A stretch of DNA of 64,000 bases from the NCBI RefSeq assembly GCF_001598435.1, contig NZ_BCYY01000006.1:62001-126000 (forward strand), written 5' to 3'. The position numbers and the translations under genes are program-made. This DNA comes from Sphingomonas pituitosa NBRC 102491 (GTDB lineage: Bacteria; Pseudomonadota; Alphaproteobacteria; Sphingomonadales; Sphingomonadaceae). Positions within the stretch are counted from its first letter, which is position 1. Every line of letters starts with the position of its first letter. Below the pieces are notes generated by a model. The model ran no database searches. It was not told the DNA's origin and saw nothing but the letters and a program-made list of their open reading frames with translations. Of this stretch, positions 47,995 through 56,940 are shown one piece after another.

Positions 47995-48060
47995 TATCGT
48001 TATCCCCCAAGCCAGCAACATTAACACAGCATTACCGTGGAGTGGAATCGCTTTGTGCGA

Positions 48061-48603
48061 TTAGGAATGTCCCGCTCCGGGCGGGTCATCCGGTTCCTCT
48101 CCCGGCTGCATCTGCAATATTCTATGCACAATCTCAGGCGGATGCCCCGCCCGTAAAAATGCAGCGACTTGCTTTTTGCGAAGATCGCGATCCGCGATGG
48201 AAACGGCGAATGGTCCGAATCGGCGGCGACGCGCGAACACCAGCGCGCTGCGATAGGCTTCCGCCTCGATCGCCTCGGCCAGATCGGCGCTGTCCTCCGC
48301 ATCGATGCCGTCATGGCGCAGCGCCATCTCCACCCGCCGCGCGCCCAGCCCGCGGCGGCCCATCGACCGCACCCGCGCCTCGGCAAAGCTGCGGTCGTCG
48401 ACATAGCCCCGCTCGGCCATCCGCTCGGCCACCGCCGCCGGGTCCGGCACCCCCTCGCCGGCCCAGCCGCGCTCGCGCAGCTTGCGGGTGAGATAGGCGG
48501 CCAGGCGCGCGCGCGTGGTGGCGAAACGCTCGACATAGCGCAGCGCCAGCCGATCGAGATCGGCGGCGACGAGCGGTGGCTTGGAACGGGACGGTTCGGG
48601 CAT
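48061..48603 (-). CDS. recX: RecX family protein
   Basis: Modulator of RecA, 180 residues. It has the three-helix RecX repeats (LRYVERFATTRARLAAYLTR, then MAERGYVDDRSFAEARVRSM and RRGLGARRVEMALRHDGID). RecX usually lies next to recA; no recA is near here, so it is solitary. The ATG at 48603 is chosen; a longer frame upstream mirrors the start of the acyl-AMP ligase region. A 34-base gap separates its stop from the cold-shock gene's start. Confidence 0.8.
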   Translation of the reverse strand: MPEPSRSKPPLVAADLDRLALRYVERFATTRARLAAYLTRKLRERGWAGEGVPDPAAVAERMAERGYVDDRSFAEARVRSMGRRGLGARRVEMALRHDGIDAEDSADLAEAIEAEAYRSALVFARRRRFGPFAVSIADRDLRKKQVAAFLRAGHPPEIVHRILQMQPGEEPDDPPGAGHS

Positions 48604-48724
48604 GCGCCTTGATTGTGCCACACTGCCAACCGATTTTGAACGATACTGCGTAGCAGAGCGCATGCGGAAAACTGCGTTGTGGGGGCACAACGAACTGCTA
48701 CCTCACAGGGGCACGAGAAAAAGA

Positions 48725-50491
48725 ATGGTATTGGACGAAACGGGATCGCTCGAAACAGTGGATATGGCAGCGCTTGCGCCCACGCCCACGGAAGACCGTC
48801 TCCCGCGCCGTTTCGCTGATTTCGAAACGCTGGGTGCCGCGCTCGATTATGCAGCGCAAGGGCAGCGCGGACTGAATTTCCACGATGCGCGGGGCAAGCT
48901 GGTGCGGCCCTATCGCTTCGCCGAACTGCGCGCGGACGCGCTCGAACAGGCACGCCGCCTGATCGCCGCCGGCATCCAGCCGCAGGATCGCATCGCGCTG
49001 ATCGCGGAGACCGGGGCGGAGTTCGCCGCGCTGTTCTTCGGCGTGATCTATGCCGGCGCCTGGCCGGTGCCGCTGCCGCTGCCGACCAGCTTCGGCGGCG
49101 CGCAATCCTATATCGACCAGCTCCGCGTCCAGCTCGAGAGCTGCGACCCGATGCTGCTGATCTACCCGCCCGAAATCGGCGCGATGTGCGCCGAGGCCGC
49201 GCGCCTGACCGAGGTCGCCGCGACCGACTGGGACGCCTTCTCGGCCAACCCGGCGCCCGAGGCACCCCTGCCCCAGGCCAGCCCGGACGACATCGCGTAC
49301 CTGCAATATTCGAGCGGCTCGACCCGCTTCCCGCACGGTGTTGCGATCACGCACCATGCGCTGCTCAACAACCTCGCGGCGCACAGCCACGGGATGGAGC
49401 TGGTCGACGGCGATCGCTGCATCTCGTGGCTGCCCTGGTACCATGACATGGGCCTGGTTGGCTGCTTCCTGTCGCCGGTCGCGAACCAGGTTTCGACCGA
49501 TTACATGAAGACCGAGGATTTCGCCCGGCGCCCGCTCGCCTGGCTGGATCTCATCAGCCGCAACCAGGGCAACAGCATCTCCTACTCGCCGACCTTCGGC
49601 TACGACATCTGTGCGCGCCGCATGTCCAGCCAGACCAAGGCGAGCGAACGCTTCGATCTGGCCCGCTGGCGCATCGCCGGCAACGGTGCCGACATGATCC
49701 GCCCGGACGTGATGCAGCGCTTCGTCGATGCGTTCGCCGATGCCGGCTTCCAGGCCACCGCCTTCATGCCGAGCTACGGCCTGGCCGAGGCGACGCTGGC
49801 CGTCTCGATCATGCCCCCGGGCGAAGGCATCGTCGTCGAGCTGGTCGAGGAGACGCAGCTCTCCGGCGGCACCGCCCGCGCCGATCGTCCGCAGCGCTAC
49901 CGCGCCGTCGTGAACTGCGGCAAGCCGGTGCGCGACATGGCGATCGAGGTTCGCGAGGAAGACGGCACGCCGCTTCCCGAGAAGGCGATCGGCAAGGTCT
50001 GGTGCAAGGGCCCGTCGGTGATGGTCGGCTATTTCCGCGACGAGGCGGCGACCGAGGCGTGCATGACCGACGGCTGGCTGGATACCGGCGACATGGGGTA
50101 CATGTCGGACGGCTATATCTACATCGTCGGCCGCGCCAAGGACATGATCATCGTCAACGGCAAGAACCACTGGCCGCAGGACATCGAATGGGCGGTGGAG
50201 CAGCTGCCCGGCTTCAAGCAGGGCGACATCGCCGCCTTCGCGATCACCACCCCCGGCGGCGAGGAGACGCCGGCGGTGCTGGTCCAGTGCCGCACCTCGG
50301 ACGAGCAGGAGCGGCTGCGCCTGCGCGACGAGATCCGCGAGCGGGTCCGCTCGGTCACCGGCATGAACTGCGTGGTCGAACTCGTGCCGCCGCGCACCCT
50401 GCCGCGCACCAGCTCGGGCAAGCTCAGCCGCGCCAAGGCGCGCAACCTGTACCTGAACGGCGAGATCAAGCCCTACGCGATCGCCGCCTGA
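48725..50491 (+). CDS. Fatty acyl-AMP ligase
   Basis: ANL superfamily enzyme of 588 residues that adenylates a fatty acid. Family motifs: the P-loop YLQYSSGSTRFPHGVAITH, WLPWYHDMGLVGCFLSP, the central FMPSYGLAEATLAVS, and the AMP contact DTGDMGYMSDGYIYIVGRAK with KDMIIVNGKNHWPQDIEW. The FAAL-type linker and C-terminal domain with TSSGKLSRAKARNLYL (catalytic Lys) are present. FAALs pass acyl-AMPs to carrier proteins, often for lipid or polyketide biosynthesis. I take ATG 48725; other in-frame starts at 48662 and 48764 exist. A GC hairpin at 50501 follows. Confidence 0.88.
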   Translation: MVLDETGSLETVDMAALAPTPTEDRLPRRFADFETLGAALDYAAQGQRGLNFHDARGKLVRPYRFAELRADALEQARRLIAAGIQPQDRIALIAETGAEFAALFFGVIYAGAWPVPLPLPTSFGGAQSYIDQLRVQLESCDPMLLIYPPEIGAMCAEAARLTEVAATDWDAFSANPAPEAPLPQASPDDIAYLQYSSGSTRFPHGVAITHHALLNNLAAHSHGMELVDGDRCISWLPWYHDMGLVGCFLSPVANQVSTDYMKTEDFARRPLAWLDLISRNQGNSISYSPTFGYDICARRMSSQTKASERFDLARWRIAGNGADMIRPDVMQRFVDAFADAGFQATAFMPSYGLAEATLAVSIMPPGEGIVVELVEETQLSGGTARADRPQRYRAVVNCGKPVRDMAIEVREEDGTPLPEKAIGKVWCKGPSVMVGYFRDEAATEACMTDGWLDTGDMGYMSDGYIYIVGRAKDMIIVNGKNHWPQDIEWAVEQLPGFKQGDIAAFAITTPGGEETPAVLVQCRTSDEQERLRLRDEIRERVRSVTGMNCVVELVPPRTLPRTSSGKLSRAKARNLYLNGEIKPYAIAA

Positions 50492-50500
50492 CGCATCGTT

Positions 50501-50525
50501 CCGGCCGGGCCAAGCGCCCGGCCGG
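50501..50525 (+). terminator. GC-rich hairpin after the acyl-AMP ligase
   Basis: Perfect 10-bp stem, CCGGCCGGGC at 50501-50510 with its complement at 50516-50525, CAAGC loop, 9 bases after the stop. There is no T-tract, so termination is likely factor-dependent or partial. Confidence 0.45.
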
Positions 50526-50632
50526 CAGCGCCGCGCCTCCCTGCCGGGAGCGTGCCGCGATAATGGACCTATTCACCTCCATTTTCGCCGCACCCTAACC
50601 TCTCGCTAACCTCGCGGCGCTATGTCATCGCG

Positions 50633-52996
50633 GTGAGCAGCTCCTCCACGACACCCTTGATTCCCCCGCGTGTCGATACGCGCGCGTTGCTGGGCATGAG
50701 CGATCCCACCGACACGATCGACTGGCCACGCATGCGCGCCGCGCAGCTGCAGGCCGGGCGGCGATCGGCGCTGCTGTTCTTCTCGGCGAATGTCGGCGCG
50801 GCCGCGCTCGCCGCCCTCGCGCTCGCGCCGCTGGCGCCGCACGCCCTGCTCTTCTGCTGGATGACGCTGGCGCTCGGCACCACCATCTGGACGACGCTGC
50901 GACGCCTGAACTGGCGCAACGAGAACGTGCTGACGGCCACCCTCGCCGATGTCCGCCGCACCGCCTCCGAAGGAATCGCGATGGGGCTCGCCTGGGCGAT
51001 CCTGCCGCTCGCCTTCGGCGCCGTCGCCACCGCCCGCGCGAGCCTCGATCTGTGGGCGGCGACCACGGTCGTGCTGATCGCCTCGGCGATGACGATGGGC
51101 GTGCTGCCGCTGGCCAGCCTGTCGTTCATCGCCCTGCTCGGCACCACCTGCATCGTCACGCTGCTGCTGGTCGGCGCGCCCTTCCTCGCCGCCGCCGCAA
51201 CCTTCCTCGTCGTGCTGCTCTGCTTCGGCAGCTACGGGCGCGCCCGTGCGCTGGTGCTGCTGCGCGCCAACCAGATGGCGCTCGCCGAGCGCGACCAGAC
51301 CGTCAGCCTGCTCCTGCGCGAGTTCGAGGATGCCGGCTCGGACTGGCTGTGGGAGGTGGACGCGCAGCGTCGCCTCGTCCGCGCCAGCCCGCGCCTCGCC
51401 GCCTCGCTCGGCCTGGAGCCCGGCACGCTGGTCGGCATGCCGTTGCTCCAGCTCCTCGCCGGCCCCGCCTGGCAGACCGGCAGCTTCACGCAGGAACTCC
51501 ACGAGCTCGCAGACAAGCTGAAGCGCCGCGAGCCGTTTGCCGACCTGTCGATCCCCATCGAGATCGAAGGCGAGCGGCGCTGGTGGCAGATGTCCGCCAG
51601 CCCCAAATTCGACGAGCGGGGCGCCTTTGCCGGCTTCCGCGGCGTCAGCTCGGACGTCACCGAGCAGCGACGCGCGACCGAGCAGATCCATCGCATGGCC
51701 CGGTTCGACACGCTGACCGGCCTGCCCAACCGCCTGCACATCAACGAGGCGCTCGCCACCGCCATGGCCGAGGCCGACAAATGGAGCGCGCGCTGCGCCT
51801 TCATGATGATCGACCTCGATCGGTTCAAGGCGGTGAACGACACGCTCGGCCACCCGGTCGGCGATCGCCTGCTCCAGCGCGTTGCGCGGCGGCTGCGCGG
51901 GCTGGTGAGCGAGACCGAGATGATCGGTCGCCTGGGCGGCGACGAGTTCGCGGTCGTGGTCCGCGACGCGCGCGACACGGCACGGGTGGAGGCGCTGGCG
52001 CAGTCGATCATCGACACGATCTCGCGCCCCTATGAGCTGGACCAGCACACCCTCTATATCGGTGCCTCGGTCGGCCTGGCGCTGGCGCCGCGCGACGGCC
52101 GCACCGCCGAGACGCTGGTGCGCTCGGCCGATCTCGCGCTCTATCGCTCGAAGGACAAGGGCGGCGGGGTGTTCCACGCCTATGAGCCGCAGCTCCACGT
52201 CGCCGCCGAGGAGCGCCGGGTGCTGGAAATCGCGCTGCGCGCCGCGGTCGAAAAGGGCCAGATGCAGCTTGCCTACCAGCCGGTGGTCAATGCGCGCACC
52301 GGCGGGCTGCTCGGCTTCGAGGCGCTGCTGCGCTGGACGCATCCCGAGCTCGGCGCGATCCCGCCGTCGAAGTTCATCCCGCTGGCCGAGGAAGCCCGGC
52401 TGATCGGCCCGATCGGCGAGTGGGTGCTGCGTACCGCCTGCCACGAAGCCGCCAGCTGGGAGGTGCCGGCCCGCGTGGCGATCAACGTCAGTTCCGAACA
52501 GCTCCACAACCCCAGCTTCGCCACGCTGGTCGCCCAGGCGCTCGCCGCCTCCGGCCTCGACCCCGACCGGCTCGAGCTGGAAGTGACCGAGAGCGTGTTC
52601 CTGCGCGAGGGCACCGGCGCGGTGAGCGTGCTGGAACAGATCCTCGACCTCGGCGTCCGGCTCAGCCTCGACGATTTCGGCACCGGCTATTCGTCGCTCG
52701 GCTATCTCGCCCATACCCGGTTCAACGCGATCAAGATCGACCGCAGTTTCGTGCAGAACGCCGCGCGCGGCACCCGCGAGGCGATCGCGATCATCCGCGC
52801 CGTCGTCGCCCTCGCCGAAAGCCTGGGCATGGCCACCACCGCCGAAGGCGTCGAGACCGAGCAGGAACACGAGATGGTCCAGGCACTCGGCTGCACGCGG
52901 GCGCAGGGTTTCTACTTCGGCCGGCCGCTGCCGGTGCAGGAAGCGCGGATGATCGCGTCACGGGACGGTAACGAAACGACCCGCGTCCGCGCGTGA
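50633..52996 (+). CDS. Membrane PAS-GGDEF-EAL cyclic-di-GMP protein
   Basis: Bifunctional c-di-GMP protein of 787 residues. About six N-terminal membrane helices (residues 45-205) form a MASE-like sensor. A PAS-like domain (residues 225-345) follows, then a GGDEF domain with intact catalytic RLGGDEFAVVV and DLDRFKAVNDTLGHPVGD. The EAL domain is complete: GFEALLRW, INVSSEQLHN, LEVTESVF, LDDFGTGYSSLGYL, IKIDRSF and AEGVETEQEHE. An RxxD inhibitory site is not found at the usual place. Both activities may therefore be real, with the balance set by the sensor. The GTG start at 50633 is used. Confidence 0.9.
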   Translation: MSSSSTTPLIPPRVDTRALLGMSDPTDTIDWPRMRAAQLQAGRRSALLFFSANVGAAALAALALAPLAPHALLFCWMTLALGTTIWTTLRRLNWRNENVLTATLADVRRTASEGIAMGLAWAILPLAFGAVATARASLDLWAATTVVLIASAMTMGVLPLASLSFIALLGTTCIVTLLLVGAPFLAAAATFLVVLLCFGSYGRARALVLLRANQMALAERDQTVSLLLREFEDAGSDWLWEVDAQRRLVRASPRLAASLGLEPGTLVGMPLLQLLAGPAWQTGSFTQELHELADKLKRREPFADLSIPIEIEGERRWWQMSASPKFDERGAFAGFRGVSSDVTEQRRATEQIHRMARFDTLTGLPNRLHINEALATAMAEADKWSARCAFMMIDLDRFKAVNDTLGHPVGDRLLQRVARRLRGLVSETEMIGRLGGDEFAVVVRDARDTARVEALAQSIIDTISRPYELDQHTLYIGASVGLALAPRDGRTAETLVRSADLALYRSKDKGGGVFHAYEPQLHVAAEERRVLEIALRAAVEKGQMQLAYQPVVNARTGGLLGFEALLRWTHPELGAIPPSKFIPLAEEARLIGPIGEWVLRTACHEAASWEVPARVAINVSSEQLHNPSFATLVAQALAASGLDPDRLELEVTESVFLREGTGAVSVLEQILDLGVRLSLDDFGTGYSSLGYLAHTRFNAIKIDRSFVQNAARGTREAIAIIRAVVALAESLGMATTAEGVETEQEHEMVQALGCTRAQGFYFGRPLPVQEARMIASRDGNETTRVRA

Positions 52997-53117
52997 CTTG
53001 CGGTGAACTGTTCCCGGATTGGGACATAAGCCCTTTTTTTCATTCGGAACTTTGGAACCTGCCAAGGGTCTCGCCTGCACTGCAATGGTTCACTTGCCGT
53101 TAAGGGAGACACCCCGA

Positions 53118-53666
53118 ATGTATCGTACGCTTATGACGGCGGCTGTTGGCGCTGCCGCGCTCATCGCTGTCGCGCCTGCCCAGGCGCAAACCTATTTCGG
53201 CCCGTCCGACATGAACCTCGCGCTCAGCGCCGATGGTTCGATCTCGGCCAGCTTCGGCCAGTCCGGCATCACCGCGGGCAACTTCAGCCATATCTACCAG
53301 TTCACCCTGCCGCAGGACGGCCTGGCGAGCGGTTCGATCATCACCAGCGCCGTGACCTTCCAGGGCAAGACCGACCTCGATCTGACCTCGGTGCTGTTCA
53401 ACGGCGTGCAGCTCACCGGCTTCTTCGGTGGCGGCCTCAACGAGTTCGTTTTCGCGAACGCGGTGCCGATCAAGGCCGGTGTGGTCAACGAGATCACCAT
53501 CAACGGCTTCTCGCGCGGTAACGGTTCGTACGGCGGCCAGGGCGTGTTCGTGCCCTCGGGCGTGCCCGAGCCGGCCGCCTGGGGCATGATGATCGGCGGC
53601 TTCGGCCTGGCCGGTGCCGCCATGCGCCGCACGCGCCGCACGCGCGTCACCTACGCGAACGCCTGA
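53118..53666 (+). CDS. PEP-CTERM family exported protein
   Basis: Exported protein of 182 residues. The signal peptide ends after AQA (about residue 23). The mature domain is Gly- and Phe-rich beta sequence, matching the FxDxF-type group of PEP-CTERM proteins in pattern. The C terminus carries the sorting motif VPEPAAWGMMIGGFGLAG with a basic tail RRTRRTRVTYANA, for an exosortase. GGGAG lies about 10 bases before ATG 53118. A strong hairpin terminator follows. Confidence 0.82.
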   Translation: MYRTLMTAAVGAAALIAVAPAQAQTYFGPSDMNLALSADGSISASFGQSGITAGNFSHIYQFTLPQDGLASGSIITSAVTFQGKTDLDLTSVLFNGVQLTGFFGGGLNEFVFANAVPIKAGVVNEITINGFSRGNGSYGGQGVFVPSGVPEPAAWGMMIGGFGLAGAAMRRTRRTRVTYANA

Positions 53667-53697
53667 AACAAAAAACATCCTCGCCGTTGCAGAGGAG

Positions 53698-53735
53698 GCG
53701 CCGCCACGGAACACCGTGGCGGCGCTTTCTTTTTG
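53698..53735 (+). terminator. Rho-independent terminator
   Basis: Perfect 12-bp stem (53698-53709 with 53714-53725), AACA loop, then a T-rich tail TTTCTTTTT. It ends the PEP-CTERM gene. Confidence 0.9.
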
Positions 53736-53810
53736 GGCGCCCAATTCGCCCGCACCCGCATCTTGGCTCTTGCCCGAAGCGGAATCGACCGATAAAGGGG
53801 CGGACCGCAC

Positions 53811-53887
53811 AGGGGTGTAGCTCAGCTGGTTAGAGCGTCGGTCTCCAAAACCGAAGGCCCTCGGTTCGAATCCGAGCTCCCCTGCCA
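53811..53887 (+). tRNA. tRNA-Trp (CCA)
   Basis: A 77-base cloverleaf is clear: acceptor 53811-53817 with 53878-53884, D arm GCTC/GAGC, anticodon arm TCGGT-CTCCAAA-ACCGA with anticodon CCA, extra loop, T arm CTCGG-TTCGAAT-CCGAG, discriminator G, then an encoded CCA at 53885-53887. The acceptor pairs fully except for a T-T mismatch at positions 6 and 67. In many alphaproteobacteria secE and nusG follow this tRNA, but here the next genes are accessory. Confidence 0.95.
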
Positions 53888-53998
53888 CGGACCTGTCGTT
53901 GAACGATAGGACCCCACGCAATGTGCCGCTGAGACGAATCCGGCGACACGATCGTTGCCGCGACATTCCCGTTTCTCGCCTGCTGCCGACGGCGACCG

Positions 53999-54769
53999 TC
54001 ACATACGCATCGCGACCAGCGTGTCGATGCGAGCGTCCATCCGCGCGCGGCCGTGCGCCTGCATCACCGCGGGTCCCAGATCGTCCCAGATCCCCGAGAC
54101 GTCCGCGGCAGCTGCCCCCCTCGCCATTGCATAGCTATTTTCACGAAGCAGGAATTCGGCCATCTCGCGCGGGCCGATCGGTTCCGCGCCGGTATCGTCG
54201 GAGCGGTGCTCGGTAACTTCCAGCCCCGCCCGGCCCAGTGCCGCCTGCACGTCGGCGCGCGTCGGCAAGACATAGCCGATCGCACGGTGCAGGGCGAAGC
54301 CCAGCGCTTCCGTCGCATCGCCGGCGCTTTCGGGGAAGCCGCCGGCGATCACGAGCCGCCCTGCGGGCGCCAGCCGCGCGGCAACGGACTCGAAGAGCGG
54401 ATCGATATCGATCCCGCGCAGCAGGTCCGGAAGCGCAAGGAACAGCGTGATCGTGTCGAAATCGTCGGAGACCCGGTCGAGCGTCACGGCCTCGAACCGG
54501 CACACCGCCTCGAGCTCGCGATGCCGGGCGATCCGCCGCGCATTGACGATGCAGCCCTCATGCGGATCGATGCCGAATACGGTCTCGGCCGCACCGGTCG
54601 CGGCGACGGCAAGCGCGAACAGGCCTTCGCCGGTGCCGATATCGAGCACCCGGCCCAGCCCCCCGGGCGTCCGGGCAAGCACCGCCGCGACGCGTTCGCG
54701 GACGCCGCCCATTCTGACATAATGAAGCGCCGCTGCCTGGGCTTCGCTCCGTTCTTCTAGAGTGTTCAT
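53999..54769 (-). CDS. Class I SAM methyltransferase
   Basis: Cytoplasmic protein of 256 residues with motif I VLDIGTGEGLFALAVAATG, then FGIDPHEGCIVNARRI and an acidic motif II-like FDTITLFLALPDLLRGID; post-I segments fit a Rossmann methyltransferase. The N terminus NTLEERSEAQAAALHYVRMG and C-terminal MAEFLLRENSYAMARG do not identify the substrate. ATG 54769 follows AAGG by about 9 bases; an upstream ATG at 54805 lacks a ribosome site. It lies at the tRNA-Trp edge of the biosynthetic region and may methylate its product or be a separate gene. Confidence 0.7.
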   Translation of the reverse strand: MNTLEERSEAQAAALHYVRMGGVRERVAAVLARTPGGLGRVLDIGTGEGLFALAVAATGAAETVFGIDPHEGCIVNARRIARHRELEAVCRFEAVTLDRVSDDFDTITLFLALPDLLRGIDIDPLFESVAARLAPAGRLVIAGGFPESAGDATEALGFALHRAIGYVLPTRADVQAALGRAGLEVTEHRSDDTGAEPIGPREMAEFLLRENSYAMARGAAAADVSGIWDDLGPAVMQAHGRARMDARIDTLVAMRM

Positions 54770-54859
54770 GCCAACCGCCTTGAATCGAGTTGGAGACAAC
54801 GCCATATTTACGTATCGGCGGACATCGCGTCACGCCTTTTATAGCGGTAGTCCAATCCG

Positions 54860-55654
54860 ATGAACCTCAATGATGTCATCGCCATAGAAAGTATACCTGA
54901 TCGTTCGATCTGCGTATACGAAGCCGAGAACGGCTACACGGTTTTCAGGGCGCCGCAATTTCCTACCTATTATACAGGGAACGGCATTTCTATCGAGCGC
55001 GCGGGCCCCTCCCTCGCCGAATGGGAAGCGATACATGCGCGCCACTTTCCTGTCGATCGCTACGATCATCGGACTTTCTTTTTCGACGACAGCGACGAAT
55101 TCTTGCCGCTGACGGCTGCCGCCAAGGCCCATAACTATCACTGCTCGCATGAGAGCTTCCTGCATCTCGCGCACGCACCCGCAGCCGCGCCTCCGCCGCC
55201 CGCCGGTCTCGTCCTGCGCCGGATCGAGACCGAGGCCGATTGGCAGGAGATGCGACGCTTCGACGACGAGCAGAGCAACGAGGAGGATTGGTACGTCGAA
55301 GGCGAGACCGAGCTTTTCGACAAGGATCGGCTCGTGGCGCGGGCCATCGCGATGCGATGGGACTATTTCGCGGACGCCGGGACCGGGCAGATGCGGGCCA
55401 AGGTGGGCAGCTTCGTACACCAGGGCGTCGTCAGCCTGCAGGACGTGATGACCGATCGGACGATGCGCCGGCAGGGCATCGCCACTGCCCTGCTGCAGAC
55501 GGTGATCGAGGACTATCGAAGCGCGGGGATCGAGCATTTTACCCTCTGCGCCGACAGGGACGAGGACGCGATCCGCATCTATCGCCGGCTCGGTTTCAAC
55601 GAACTGGGCAGCAAGATCGTCATGATGACCTATCCGGGCGCCGAAACCGACTGA
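54860..55654 (+). CDS. GNAT N-acetyltransferase
   Basis: Protein of 264 residues. An N-terminal domain of about 115 residues contains no motif that I recognise. The C-terminal GNAT fold has the acetyl-CoA motif A DVMTDRTMRRQGIATALLQT and motif B CADRDEDAIRIYRRLGFNEL. It is the only plus-strand gene in the cluster and its end overlaps the convergent PLP enzyme by 25 bases. In microcin C systems a GNAT domain acetylates the antibiotic's aminoacyl part to protect the producer, so a self-immunity role is possible here but not shown. Confidence 0.75.
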   Translation: MNLNDVIAIESIPDRSICVYEAENGYTVFRAPQFPTYYTGNGISIERAGPSLAEWEAIHARHFPVDRYDHRTFFFDDSDEFLPLTAAAKAHNYHCSHESFLHLAHAPAAAPPPPAGLVLRRIETEADWQEMRRFDDEQSNEEDWYVEGETELFDKDRLVARAIAMRWDYFADAGTGQMRAKVGSFVHQGVVSLQDVMTDRTMRRQGIATALLQTVIEDYRSAGIEHFTLCADRDEDAIRIYRRLGFNELGSKIVMMTYPGAETD

Positions 55655-56940
55655 CCCACCAGATCCTGTTCTCGCGCCCATGCCATGGTGCGCTGCAGGA
55701 GCGTGTCGATGGTTTCGGTCGGAAGGTCGGCCATCGCGATCCGCAGGCCCTCGCGGTCGTGCCACACGTCGCTATATTCATCGATCGCGACGAAATCGAA
55801 GCCGAAACTGGCCGCACGTCGGACGGGGACGCCTGCCTCGCGCAGCCGTGCGATCAGTGGCTCGACCAGCCGGCGTGCATCCGCCCGATCCGCCAGCCCC
55901 GGGGGGAAGAGCGTGCAGAAGAGCCCGTGCGCGTAGGGCTGCAGCAGCTCCGCCCGGAACCCGGAGTCGAGAAGCCCGCGGACGAAGTGCCGCATGTTCG
56001 CCATGGTCCGCGAAAGCTTGCGCCGTGTCAGAGCCCTGTAGCTCGGATGCGCGACAAAGGGCGGCAGCGCGATCGGGACGGCGGCGGCGCCGGTGAGGCG
56101 GACAGCGTCGCGCGTCCCCAGCGCCAGGCGCTGGAACAGTTCGATGGCCGTTCTTCTTCGCACGCCGCGCGGCAGCACGAACACGGCCGAGCCGAGGCGG
56201 CCATATTCGATCCCGAGCATGTCCAGCTTCAGGTGGCTGCGGACGAGAACGAGCGGCACGCCTTCGCGATCGGCCCAGGCGAGTACGCGGTCGATCCGGC
56301 CGGAGCTGGCGGCGAAGCAGGTGGTATCGAAGATGGCGAGATCGATCGGCCCCAGGTTGCGCGCGGGTGCCGGATCGAACCAGCGGGTCGGCGCGAAGGA
56401 ATCGATCAGCAATATGTTCGCGGCGTTCGGCAGCGGTGGCGCGGGCGCGATCGCGACGCCGTCGGAAAGCAGTCGCAGCTGGGGAAAGTAGGCGCGGACC
56501 AGCATCGCGGTTTCGAAATAGGCCCCGTCGCCCATATGGATGTTCGCAGCGTCCGCGGCACGCGAGAGGCTGAGCATCACCGCGGTGATGGCCGACATGC
56601 CCGAGCCGGCATAGCTGGTCCATGTGAAGGGTTGCGGCGCGCCGCGCGCCACCGCGTCGTAAATCGGCGGTCCGGTGACGATTTCGTCGAACCGTTGATA
56701 GGAATAGCGGATGGCAAAGGGCGCACAGTCCAGCGCATCATCGTGCCAGTGGCTTTCCGTGGTCGCCCAGGCACCCCGCGCATGCTGCGCCCGCAGCAGC
56801 GCGGCAAGGTGGAACTTGCCTTCGATCGGCGACTCGAGCCCGCCCAGCGCGGGCGGCGGCGGCGGCGGCTGGTCCAGCATGTCGCGGAGCAGGTTGGTCT
56901 CGTCGCGCTTGCGCGCCGACCAGGCCTCAAGCGTTTCCAT
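55630..56940 (-). CDS. Fold-type I PLP-dependent enzyme
   Basis: Protein of 436 residues. Key features of the cystathionine gamma-synthase/aminotransferase superfamily are the phosphate-binding TSYAGSGMSAITAVMLS (about residue 108-124), the Asp in DLAIFDTTCFAASSG (Asp205) and the Schiff-base Lys in LVRSHLKLDMLGIEYG (Lys238, in an SxxK context). The first 60 residues carry a poly-Pro stretch. The reaction could be gamma-elimination or replacement, transamination or C-C bond formation on an amino acid or peptide. ATG 56940 overlaps the decarboxylase-fold gene by 14 bases. Confidence 0.7.
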   Translation of the reverse strand: METLEAWSARKRDETNLLRDMLDQPPPPPPALGGLESPIEGKFHLAALLRAQHARGAWATTESHWHDDALDCAPFAIRYSYQRFDEIVTGPPIYDAVARGAPQPFTWTSYAGSGMSAITAVMLSLSRAADAANIHMGDGAYFETAMLVRAYFPQLRLLSDGVAIAPAPPLPNAANILLIDSFAPTRWFDPAPARNLGPIDLAIFDTTCFAASSGRIDRVLAWADREGVPLVLVRSHLKLDMLGIEYGRLGSAVFVLPRGVRRRTAIELFQRLALGTRDAVRLTGAAAVPIALPPFVAHPSYRALTRRKLSRTMANMRHFVRGLLDSGFRAELLQPYAHGLFCTLFPPGLADRADARRLVEPLIARLREAGVPVRRAASFGFDFVAIDEYSDVWHDREGLRIAMADLPTETIDTLLQRTMAWAREQDLVGQSVSAPG

